This document shows, piece after piece, positions 18,072-25,913 of a DNA stretch of 64,000 nt. Source of the stretch: CAVTWS01 sp963738445 (GTDB taxonomy: Bacteria > Actinomycetota > Acidimicrobiia > Acidimicrobiales > SHLQ01); contig CAVTWS010000011.1 of the NCBI GenBank assembly GCA_963738445.1, forward strand, positions 62,001-126,000, in the 5' to 3' direction. Under the pieces are notes generated by a model. That model saw nothing but the letters and a program-made list of their open reading frames with translations. It did not search any database and was not told the origin of the DNA. Made by a program: the position numbers and the translations under genes. How positions within the stretch are numbered: the first letter of the stretch is position 1; every line of letters starts with the position of its first letter.

Positions 18072-19247
18072 ATGACACAGCTGGTCGAGGGGTTGCGGAT
18101 CGTCGATGCCGACTCGCACATGACCGAGCGCCACGATCTCTTCACCGAACGGGCACCGAAGGGGTACGAGGACAAGGTGCCCCACGTCGAGCACATCGAC
18201 GGCATGGACATGTGGGTGATCGACGGCAACACGTTCGGCAAGGCCGGATCCGGAGGCACGATCGACCACGCCGGCAGGAAGCATCCGTTCCGTGACTCCC
18301 AAGGTGGATCGTGGAGCATCCACGATGTGCACCCCGCGGCGTGGGACCCCACGGCCCGCCTCGAGCTCATGGACTCCCTCGGCATCGAGGTCCAGGTCGT
18401 GTTCCCCAACTCCATCGGCCTCGGCGGCCAGAACCTCGTCAACACGGTGAAGGACCCGGCGCTCGTCTTGTTGTGCGTGGAGCTCTACAACGACGCCATG
18501 GCCGAGATGCAGGAAACCTCCGGCAACCGGCTGCTGCCGATGCCGATCATGCCGGCGTGGAGCATCGATGCCTGTGTCCGCGAAGCCCAACGCTGCGCGG
18601 CGATGGGGTACCGGGGCGTGAACATGACCGCGGACCCGCAGGACTCCGGCTCGCCCGATCTCGGCGATCCCGCCTGGGACCCGTTCTGGGATGTGTGTTC
18701 GGGCCTGGAGCTGCCGGTGCACTTCCACATCGGGGCCAGCCAGACCGCGATCGCCTACTTCGGCACGACGTTCTGGCCCAGCCAGGACGACTACGTGAAG
18801 CCGGCGATCGGCGGCGCGTCGCTCTTCCAGAACAACTCCCGCCTGTTGCTCAACAGCGCCTACTCGGGGATGTTCGACCGGCACCCGGATCTCAAGATGG
18901 TGTCGGTCGAGAGCGGCATCGGGTGGGTGCCGTTCATGCTCGAGGCGATGGACTACGAGTTGGAGGAGAACGCTCCGGAGTGGGCCAGGAAGCTGCACAA
19001 GCGGCCGTCGGAGTACTTCCGCGACAACTGGTACGCCACCTTCTGGTTCGAGACCGGTCGGGGCGACCTCCAGCACCTCATCGATGCCGTTGGCGAGGAC
19101 AACGTCCTGTTCGAGACCGACTTCCCCCACCCGACCTCGCTGCACCCGGACCCGGTCGGGTTGGTCCGGGAGAAGATCGCCACCCTGCGCCCGGAGACCC
19201 AGCGCAAGGTCATGGGCGGCAACGCCCTCGACCTCTACCGCCTCTGA
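18072..19247 (+). CDS. Amidohydrolase_2 family metal-dependent hydrolase, intact copy
   Basis: A 391-residue TIM-barrel hydrolase, the only intact member of the four in the window. The N-terminal metal motif is VDADSHMTERHDLF. LPVHFHIGASQ holds the barrel His. MVSVESGIGWVPFMLEAMDY and VLFETDFPHPTSLHPDP hold the conserved catalytic Asp and His. Relatives hydrolyse amides or lactones or decarboxylate aromatic acids; the substrate here is unknown. ATG 18072 is preceded by GAAGGGAAG, a good ribosome site. It is the last gene of the operon from 14101; a hairpin element (19251-19300) follows the stop by 3 bases and could end transcription. Confidence 0.9.
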   Translation: MTQLVEGLRIVDADSHMTERHDLFTERAPKGYEDKVPHVEHIDGMDMWVIDGNTFGKAGSGGTIDHAGRKHPFRDSQGGSWSIHDVHPAAWDPTARLELMDSLGIEVQVVFPNSIGLGGQNLVNTVKDPALVLLCVELYNDAMAEMQETSGNRLLPMPIMPAWSIDACVREAQRCAAMGYRGVNMTADPQDSGSPDLGDPAWDPFWDVCSGLELPVHFHIGASQTAIAYFGTTFWPSQDDYVKPAIGGASLFQNNSRLLLNSAYSGMFDRHPDLKMVSVESGIGWVPFMLEAMDYELEENAPEWARKLHKRPSEYFRDNWYATFWFETGRGDLQHLIDAVGEDNVLFETDFPHPTSLHPDPVGLVREKIATLRPETQRKVMGGNALDLYRL

Positions 19248-19250
19248 ATG

Positions 19251-19300
19251 GTTCTGGGGGCCTGGAGGTGCGCCGAGGCGCACTCCTACGCCCCCAGAAC
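19251..19300. repeat. Hairpin repeat, family A, directly after the amidohydrolase stop
   Basis: GTTCTGGGGGC (19251-19261) pairs perfectly with GCCCCCAGAAC (19290-19300). Inside, GGAG-G-TGCGCC pairs with GGCGCACTCC with one bulged G, giving a long two-part stem. There is no T run, so it may act as a factor-assisted terminator, an mRNA 3' stabiliser or a REP-like element. Confidence 0.75.
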
Positions 19301-19331
19301 GGTGGAACAGGCCCCAGAACGGTGGAACAGG
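19292..19331 (+). repeat. Tandem direct repeat, 2 x 20 bases
   Basis: The unit CCCCAGAACGGTGGAACAGG occurs at 19292-19311 and 19312-19331, followed by a further partial CCCC. The first unit shares its left half with the right arm of the family A hairpin, suggesting that element ends are being duplicated. Confidence 0.8.
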
Positions 19332-19336
19332 CCCCG

Positions 19337-19357
19337 GGCGAGAAGGTACTTCTCGCC
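19337..19357. promoter_or_regulatory. Perfect inverted repeat overlapping the importer promoter
   Basis: GGCGAGAAG-GTA-CTTCTCGCC: 9-base arms with a 3-base centre. It overlaps the possible -35 position of the promoter whose -10 is at 19373-19378. It could be an operator or a short hairpin. Confidence 0.5.
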
Positions 19358-19378
19358 GGCGGAGAATACTGTTATGCT
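19350..19378 (+). promoter_or_regulatory. Candidate promoter of the ABC importer operon
   Basis: TATGCT (19373-19378) is a fair -10, with TTCTCG (19350-19355) a weak -35 at 17-base spacing. The start point would be near 19385, giving a leader of about 75 bases that contains the palindrome 19393-19414. Confidence 0.4.
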
Positions 19379-19392
19379 GTCGGACCGAACGA

Positions 19393-19414
19393 GAGCATCA
19401 GCAGGCTGATGCTC
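19393..19414. promoter_or_regulatory. Perfect palindrome in the importer leader
   Basis: Left arm GAGCATCAGC (19393-19402) and right arm GCTGATGCTC (19405-19414) are fully complementary around AG. The short centre suits a dimeric repressor site just after the start point; as RNA it would form a tight hairpin. Confidence 0.55.
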
Positions 19415-19460
19415 AGCGGGACCGGATGATCACCGGACCGCACTGACCTAGGGGGAATTC

Positions 19461-20828
19461 GTGAGGAGAGTTGTAGCCATCGCCGCGCTCGCGTTGCTCG
19501 TTGCATCGTGTTCGACGGACAAGGACGACAACGAGGATGCGGCAACACCGGCGGAGTCCACGACGGTGGCCGAGGCCCCGGAGGACACGACTGCTGAGGC
19601 GACCACGACGGTCGTGTCCGGGGAGACCGGGGGGACCACCACGACGGTCGCCGTCGAACCCGAGATCGAGCCCATCGTCGACGAGCGGGCTCCGGGTGTC
19701 ACCGATACCACGATCACCATCGCCGTCGCCCACGTGTTGCCGCGCAGCGACGGTCGTGTCACCCACGGTGACTACGAACTGGCGTTCAACGCCGTGGCCG
19801 ACGCCATCAACGCGCGCGGTCGTATGCATGGCCGCCAGCTGGTGGTCGAGTTCGCACCGGAGGACACCGAGGCCGACGACGGCCTCACCGCCTCGTGTGT
19901 GCGCGCCACCCAGGACATCGGCGCCTTCGCCGTGGTCGGTGAGACTCGTACGAACGCTCCCTGCTACATCGTCGACAACTCCACGATGCTCATCGGAGGA
20001 GAGATCTCCGCCGCGGTGCTCGCCGACGCCAACGCTCCGTGGTTCAGCCCCGGCAACAGCGAGGACGGCCCGGCCGCAGGCGTCGAGGCGATGATCGAGG
20101 CCGGTCTGCTCGATGGCACCGTCGCCGTACTCGGCACCCTCGACGACGAGTCGCTGTACGAGGACAAGATCCTCCCCGTGCTCGAGGCAGCGGGCATCGA
20201 CGCGAACGTGGTGCTGCTCGACACGACGATCAACGACGAAGCCGCGGTCAACGCGGCGACCGACACGACACTCGAGCGCTTCGAGTCCGACGGCGTCGAC
20301 CAGATCCTGATGATCGGCAGCTCGGTCGGTGTCTTCGTGCCGCCGCGGATCGAGGAGACCGACTACCGCCCGGCGCTGCGTTACACCAACCTCGGCTCGG
20401 CCAACTTCTACATCGCCAACGGTGGGACCGACATCTCGATCCTCGAAGGAGCCGCCGCCGCCGACAGCTTCGACGGGCGCAACAACTACGAGGAACTCGG
20501 CGGCGTGACCGACGAGTGCATCGAGATCCTCACCGCCGCCGGCATCAACATCCGGCCGGAGAACTCTGTCCCCGAGGGCGAGGAGAACGAGGTGGTCAGC
20601 GGCAGCATCGCCTGCCGGCACCTGTACCTGCTCGAGGCGATCCTCGAGGCCGCCGGACCCGAGCTCAACTACGGCACGTTCGCGACCGCCGGGAACTCGC
20701 TGGGTGAGATCGAGCTGCCGTTCATGCGTGGTGCGCAGACGTTCGGACCGCCGCCCTCCTCCGACGGCAACCCCGCGTCGGTCGCCTACGTCTTCGACTC
20801 CGCCACGAGCACCTTCGTCGAGTCGTGA
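19461..20828 (+). CDS. Branched-chain amino acid-type ABC transporter substrate-binding lipoprotein
   Basis: A 455-residue exported lipoprotein. Signal peptide residues 1-16 (RR, hydrophobic core AIAALALL) end in VAS-Cys17, the lipobox. Residues about 18-75 are a Thr/Glu-rich spacer of the kind that tethers binding proteins to actinobacterial membranes. The rest is a Leu/Ile/Val-binding (periplasmic type 1) fold: TITIAVAHVLPRSDG, AFNAVADAINARGRMHGRQL, and a two-domain C-terminal half. It captures the substrate for the two fused proteins downstream. GTG 19461 follows AGGGGG. The ligand is unknown; clustering with catabolic genes suggests an organic acid or related nutrient rather than an amino acid, but this is a guess. 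Confidence 0.88.
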   Translation: MRRVVAIAALALLVASCSTDKDDNEDAATPAESTTVAEAPEDTTAEATTTVVSGETGGTTTTVAVEPEIEPIVDERAPGVTDTTITIAVAHVLPRSDGRVTHGDYELAFNAVADAINARGRMHGRQLVVEFAPEDTEADDGLTASCVRATQDIGAFAVVGETRTNAPCYIVDNSTMLIGGEISAAVLADANAPWFSPGNSEDGPAAGVEAMIEAGLLDGTVAVLGTLDDESLYEDKILPVLEAAGIDANVVLLDTTINDEAAVNAATDTTLERFESDGVDQILMIGSSVGVFVPPRIEETDYRPALRYTNLGSANFYIANGGTDISILEGAAAADSFDGRNNYEELGGVTDECIEILTAAGINIRPENSVPEGEENEVVSGSIACRHLYLLEAILEAAGPELNYGTFATAGNSLGEIELPFMRGAQTFGPPPSSDGNPASVAYVFDSATSTFVES

Positions 20829-20859
20829 GCGCAGCCTCCGCAGGAAACCGGGAGTGACC

Positions 20860-23061
20860 ATGAGTGAGCCCGCCGGCGATCGGACCTCCGAGCCGATCGC
20901 CGGCGCGTTCCTCGCCCTCGAGGAGCAGCGCCAGGACGAGATCGCCGACGGCGATGCGCGGGCCGACGGTTTTGTCTATGGAGTGGGCGAGCAGCAGTCG
21001 AAGCTCACCCTGAAGGACGCGTTCGTCATCGGGGGAACCTTCCCGTTCGCCGTGCTCTGCCTGCTGAACAGCCTCGACGAGTTCGAGTCGGCGGCGCTGA
21101 GCACCCTGGCCCCCAACATCAGGGACACGCTCGGCATCAGCGACGCCGCCATGGTCGCGATCGGCTCGTCCAGCAGCGCGTTCCTCATCCTGGGCGCGTT
21201 GCCGATGGGCTGGATGGCCGACCGGATGCGCCGCGCTCCCGTGATCGCCTGGTCGAGCATGATCTTCGCGGTCATGGTCGCCGTGTCGGGCTTCGCGGTC
21301 AACGCGTTCATGTTGGTGATGGCCCGGCTGGGCGTCGGCATCGCCAAGTCGAACACCCTGGCCGTGCACGGCTCGTACCTCGCTGACCGGTATCCGATCG
21401 CCACGCGGGGTCGTTTGGGCGCGGTCAACAACGTCGCCGGGCGCGCCGTGGCGACGGTGAGTCCGCTGGTCGTGGGGGCGGTCGCCGCGGTCGCCGGCGG
21501 TGACGAGGGATGGCGGTGGTCGTTCTTCCTCCTGTCGATCCCCGTTGCGGTAGTCGCCTTTGTCGCGCTCCGCCTCCCGGAGCCGCCACGCGGGCAGTTC
21601 GAGCAGATCGACGTGATCGGCGAGGTTGTGGCCGATGCCGACCCGGCCCCGATCTCACTCGAGGCGGCGCTGGCCCGCATCAGACGAATCAAGACGATGT
21701 CGGCGGCCATCGCCGCCCTGAGCGTCATCGGATTCGGCTTGTTCACCGTTCCCGTGGTCACCAACCTCTGGTTGGAGGAGCACTACGAGCTCGACACGCT
21801 CGGCCGCGGTGTTGTCACCACGACCATGGGCCTCGGCGTGTTGTTCGTCCTTCCCTGGGTGGGCCGGAAGTACGACTCGCTCTACCAGGACGACCCTGCA
21901 CAAGCGGCTCGCTTGGTTACCTGGTTGCTGTTGCCGACGGCTGTTCTTGTCCCCATCCAATTCTTCATGCCGAACCCGGTGCTGTTCGCAATCGTGGGCA
22001 TCCTCCCTACGGTGCTCAGCGCCGCCGCGTTTGCCCTGATCGGACCGTTGATCATGCTGGTCGTCCCGTTCCGCCTGCGTGGCGTGGGCGGGGCGATCGG
22101 GTCGATCTACATGTTCTTCGTCGGTGCGCTCGGCGGCTCGGTCGTGTCGGCGTTGATGATCGACGCCTACGGTCCCCGCGCCACGGTGCTGGTGATCTAC
22201 GTGCCGGCCACGTTGCTCGGCGCGTTCCTCTTCTACCGCGGGTCGCTCCATGTCACCGACGACATCGCCCTGAACGTGGCCGAGATCCGCGACGAGAAGG
22301 CCGAGGCCGAGCGGCGCGCCGCCGATCCCGACACCATCCCGGCGCTCCAGGCCAGCCACCTCGACTTCTCCTACGGCCCGGTCCAGATCCTCTTCGACGT
22401 CAGCTTCGAGGTTCGCCGGGGTGAGGTGCTGGCCCTGCTCGGTACCAACGGTGCCGGCAAGTCGACCATCCTGCGGGTGATCGCCGGGCTCGAGACTCCC
22501 TCGCGCGGCGTGGTCCGCCACCGCGGCCGCACGATCACGTTCACGTCGCCCGAGGTGCGGACCCGCATGGGCATCCGGATGCTGCCCGGCGGCAAGGGCA
22601 TCTTCCCGGGCCTCTCCATCCGCGAGAACATGCTGATGGCCACCTACAACCAGCGGCGCGACGATGCCGAGGCCGAGCGGAGGATCGCCGCCGCGCTCGA
22701 GCTGTTCCCCGAGCTCGCCGAGCGCACCGAGGAGCGGGCGTCGTCGCTGTCGGGCGGTCAACAACAGCTGCTCGCCCTGGCCCGGATCCTGACCGACGAG
22801 CCCGACGTGCTCATCATCGACGAGCTCTCACTCGGCCTCGCCCCGATCGTGGTCGAGCGGCTGGTCGAGGTGATCGAGCAACTTCGCGCCCGGGGCATGA
22901 CCATCGTCATCGTGGAGCAGTCGCTCAACGTCGCCGCGGCGGTCGCCGACCGTGCCGTGTTCATCGAGAAGGGGCACGTGCGTTTCGAGGGTGCCATGCA
23001 GTCCCTCGTCGAGCGCGACGACCTGGCCCGCGCCGTGTTCCTCGGTGCGGACGGCGGCTGA
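20860..23061 (+). CDS. MFS transporter fused to a LivF-type ABC ATPase
   Basis: A 733-residue fusion. Residues about 50-470 form a major facilitator-like membrane domain of about 12 segments, with GWMADRMRRAP (the loop 2-3 motif) and RGRLGAVNNVAGRAV. After a charged linker (VAEIRDEKAEAERR), residues about 495-733 are a complete ABC ATPase: Walker A GTNGAGKST (528-536), signature LSGGQQQ (630-636), Walker B LIIDE (651-655) and VEQSLN, where LivF proteins have Gln for the switch His. The other ATPase (LivG) is fused to the permeases in the next gene. ATG 20860 lies 31 bases after the lipoprotein stop; TGA overlaps the next ATG (23061). How a facilitator domain works with an ABC importer is not known to me. 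Confidence 0.9.
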   Translation: MSEPAGDRTSEPIAGAFLALEEQRQDEIADGDARADGFVYGVGEQQSKLTLKDAFVIGGTFPFAVLCLLNSLDEFESAALSTLAPNIRDTLGISDAAMVAIGSSSSAFLILGALPMGWMADRMRRAPVIAWSSMIFAVMVAVSGFAVNAFMLVMARLGVGIAKSNTLAVHGSYLADRYPIATRGRLGAVNNVAGRAVATVSPLVVGAVAAVAGGDEGWRWSFFLLSIPVAVVAFVALRLPEPPRGQFEQIDVIGEVVADADPAPISLEAALARIRRIKTMSAAIAALSVIGFGLFTVPVVTNLWLEEHYELDTLGRGVVTTTMGLGVLFVLPWVGRKYDSLYQDDPAQAARLVTWLLLPTAVLVPIQFFMPNPVLFAIVGILPTVLSAAAFALIGPLIMLVVPFRLRGVGGAIGSIYMFFVGALGGSVVSALMIDAYGPRATVLVIYVPATLLGAFLFYRGSLHVTDDIALNVAEIRDEKAEAERRAADPDTIPALQASHLDFSYGPVQILFDVSFEVRRGEVLALLGTNGAGKSTILRVIAGLETPSRGVVRHRGRTITFTSPEVRTRMGIRMLPGGKGIFPGLSIRENMLMATYNQRRDDAEAERRIAAALELFPELAERTEERASSLSGGQQQLLALARILTDEPDVLIIDELSLGLAPIVVERLVEVIEQLRARGMTIVIVEQSLNVAAAVADRAVFIEKGHVRFEGAMQSLVERDDLARAVFLGADGG

Positions 23062-25895
23062 TGCTCGCCGCCACCTACTGGAACGACCAGATCCTGTTCG
23101 ACGGGGTGGTCCGGGGTCTCATCTACGGTTTGCTCGCGGTGGCGATCATTCTCGTGTACCAGTCGTCAAGGGTCATCAACTTCGCCGCCGGCAACCTGGG
23201 GCTGATCGGCTCTTCGCTCGTCGTTCTTATCGGTGGCATCCACGGTCTGCCGTACTGGCTGGCGCTCGCGGTCGGGCTCGTGGTGGGTACCGCCGTCGGC
23301 GGAGTGGTCGAGCTCGTGGTGGTCAGGCGTCTCGTTCGTTCCCCCCGGGTGATCCTGCTCGTGGCGACGATCGGGCTCAGTCAGCTCGCCCAGGTCGTTC
23401 CCTTCATCGTCCTCGACGACATCGACTTCTCACTCCGGTACCCGCTGGCCATCGGATCGTCGTGGAACGTCGACGACATCACCGTCAAGGGTTCCGAGTT
23501 GATGGTGCTGATCGTCACCCCGGTCGTGGCCGCCGGGTTGGCATGGTTCCTCTACCGAACCCATGCCGGCCGGACCGTGCGGGCCTCGGCGGACAACTTC
23601 GACCTGACCCGACTGTCGGGCGCCGACCCGAAGCTCCACTCGACGCTCGTGTGGGCCATCGCCGGGCTGATCGCCACCATCGCCATGGTGTTGCTCGGCG
23701 GTGTCGAGGGTGGTGCGGGGATTCTGAGCTCGCTCGGGCCGGCGACCCTGCTCCGAGGACTGGCCGCGGCCTTGGTGGCGCGTTTCACGTCATTCGGCAA
23801 GGCGATGGTGGCCGCCGTGGTGATCGGCGTCGCCGAGCAGGTGATCAGGTTCAACATCTCGAGCCAACTCGGAAGGGCCGAGGCCCTGCTCTTGGTGGTC
23901 GTGCTCGTCGCCGTGGCGCGAGAGGAGCGGGTCGCACAACGCAGCGAGTCCGGGAGCGAGTTCCGTTTCGCGCCCAAGGTCGAGCCGATGCCCGCTCAAC
24001 TGCGCCAGATCTTCTGGGTCCGTCACCTCGACCGGATCGCCCTGCTCGTCATCTTGGCCTTCGGGATCCTCGCCCCCATCGTCATCACGTTGCCGTCACG
24101 CCACGTCCTCTACACCTCGATCCTCGCCTCGGCCATCTGCGCCCTGTCGCTCACCCTGCTCACCGGCTGGGCCGGCCAGTTGTCCCTCGGCCAGATGGCC
24201 TTCGCCGGCATTGCGGCCTTGACCGCGGCGGCGTTCACCCGCGGCCTCGAGATCGACTGGGTGATCCGGGACCGCCAGATCATCTACCTGCTCGTCGAGC
24301 CGTTGCCGTTCGCGCTCTCCATCCCGCTCGGTGCACTCGTCGCCGCGTTGTTCGCCGGGATCGTGGGCGCCGGCGCGCTCCGGGTCAAGGGCCTCACGTT
24401 GGCGGTCAGCACCTTCGCATTGGCGGTCGCCGCTGGCGCGTATCTGTACCGCCTCGACGTCTTCTCGGACGGAGACGGCGTCGCCGCCGACTTCAAACGG
24501 GGCTCCATCGCCGGCGTCGACCTCAACGACAGCCGGAGCTACTACTACCTCACCCTCGCCGTGCTGGTCGTGGTGACGGCATTCCTGGCCCGCATCCGTC
24601 GCAGCGGCGTGGGCCGGGTGACCATCGCCGTACGCGACAACCCGACCTCGGCTGCCGCCTACACCACCCGTCCGGAGGTCGCCAAGGTACGGGCGTTCGT
24701 ACTCGCCGGCGCGATCGCCGGGCTCGGCGGCGCGCTCATTGGAGGTATCCGGGAGCAGATCGATTTCGGCGACCCTCGCTTCCTCGTCGACGGCTCGCTC
24801 CGGCTGGTCTCGATCGTGGTGATCGGCGGTCTCGGGTCGGTGGCGGGCGCCTTGGTCGGAGCGCTGTGGGTGATCGGGTTGCCGGCGTTCTTCCCCGAGT
24901 CCGACATCGTGCCGCTCCTCACATCGGGCATCGGTCTGCTCGTGCTACTCATGTACTTCCCCGGCGGCCTGCTCCAGATCGTCTACAACGTGCGAGGCGC
25001 CCTGTACCGCCGCCTGGAGCGGTCGCACCCGGCCCCGACCAAGTCCGCGACCGCGCCACCCGCGACGGTACGTCGCTCCGATCGAGTTCGTCCGGAGTCC
25101 GACACGCCCCTACGCACGCACGACATCACGGTGACCTTCGGTGGCGTGAAGGCCAACAGCGAGGTGTCCATCGAGGTGCACCGAGGCGAGATCGTCGGGC
25201 TGATCGGCACCAACGGCGCCGGCAAGACGACCTTGATGAACGCCATCGGCGGTTTCGTGCCGGCGACCGGACGGGTCGAACTGCTGGGCCATGATGTCAG
25301 CAGCCGCGACGCCGCCCAGCGGGCCCGCCGAGGTCTCGGACGCACGTTCCAGGCGGCGACGCTGTTCCCGGAGCTGTCGGTGCGCGAGACCATCGAGGTG
25401 GCGTTCGAGGCCCGAGGCCGCTCGAGCCTGATCGAGACGGCGCTCTTCTCACCCCGAGCCCGTAAGCGGTCGCGCCAACGAGCAGCCGACGCCGCCGAGC
25501 TGATCGACTTCCTAGGCCTGGGACGGTACGCAGAACGCCAGATCTCCGAGCTGTCCACCGGCACCCGCCGGATCGTCGAGCTCGGCGGTCTCCTGGCCCT
25601 CGACGCCCGGGTGTTGTGCCTCGACGAACCATCGGCCGGCGTCGCCCAGCGGGAGGCCGAGGTGATGGCGCCGTTGCTCGTGCAGATCAACCAGGAGCTC
25701 GACGCGTCGATGCTGATCATCGAACACGACATGCCCATGATCATGCGGATGAGCGATCGCGTCTACTGCCTCGAGCTCGGCGAGATCATCGCCGAGGGCG
25801 ATCCCGAGACCGTCCGCAACGATCCCGTCGTGATCGCCAGCTACCTCGGTACCGACACCCGCACCATCGAACGGAGCGGCGCCGCCCCGGAATGA
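23061..25895 (+). CDS. LivH-LivM-LivG fusion: two permeases and one ATPase on one chain
   Basis: A 944-residue protein. Residues 1 to about 285 match LivH permease (FDGVVRGLIYGLLAVAIILVY, VINFAAGNLG). Residues about 310-650 match LivM (LTLLTGWAGQLSLGQMAFAG, GLTLAVSTFALAVAA, the GRVTIAVRDNPTSAAAY loop). Residues about 690-930 are LivG: Walker A GTNGAGKTT (716-724, Lys722), RGLGRTFQAATLFPELSV, Walker B CLDEPSAG (Asp855, Glu856) and IIEHDMPM with the switch His. The signature loop is unusual: LSTGTRRIVE instead of LSxGxQQ or LSYG-type sequence. With the lipoprotein and the LivF domain upstream, it completes a five-part importer in three genes. Separate permease and ATPase genes are the norm. Confidence 0.9.
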   Translation: MLAATYWNDQILFDGVVRGLIYGLLAVAIILVYQSSRVINFAAGNLGLIGSSLVVLIGGIHGLPYWLALAVGLVVGTAVGGVVELVVVRRLVRSPRVILLVATIGLSQLAQVVPFIVLDDIDFSLRYPLAIGSSWNVDDITVKGSELMVLIVTPVVAAGLAWFLYRTHAGRTVRASADNFDLTRLSGADPKLHSTLVWAIAGLIATIAMVLLGGVEGGAGILSSLGPATLLRGLAAALVARFTSFGKAMVAAVVIGVAEQVIRFNISSQLGRAEALLLVVVLVAVAREERVAQRSESGSEFRFAPKVEPMPAQLRQIFWVRHLDRIALLVILAFGILAPIVITLPSRHVLYTSILASAICALSLTLLTGWAGQLSLGQMAFAGIAALTAAAFTRGLEIDWVIRDRQIIYLLVEPLPFALSIPLGALVAALFAGIVGAGALRVKGLTLAVSTFALAVAAGAYLYRLDVFSDGDGVAADFKRGSIAGVDLNDSRSYYYLTLAVLVVVTAFLARIRRSGVGRVTIAVRDNPTSAAAYTTRPEVAKVRAFVLAGAIAGLGGALIGGIREQIDFGDPRFLVDGSLRLVSIVVIGGLGSVAGALVGALWVIGLPAFFPESDIVPLLTSGIGLLVLLMYFPGGLLQIVYNVRGALYRRLERSHPAPTKSATAPPATVRRSDRVRPESDTPLRTHDITVTFGGVKANSEVSIEVHRGEIVGLIGTNGAGKTTLMNAIGGFVPATGRVELLGHDVSSRDAAQRARRGLGRTFQAATLFPELSVRETIEVAFEARGRSSLIETALFSPRARKRSRQRAADAAELIDFLGLGRYAERQISELSTGTRRIVELGGLLALDARVLCLDEPSAGVAQREAEVMAPLLVQINQELDASMLIIEHDMPMIMRMSDRVYCLELGEIIAEGDPETVRNDPVVIASYLGTDTRTIERSGAAPE

Positions 25896-25913
25896 CCGGT
25901 GGTCGATCGCGGG

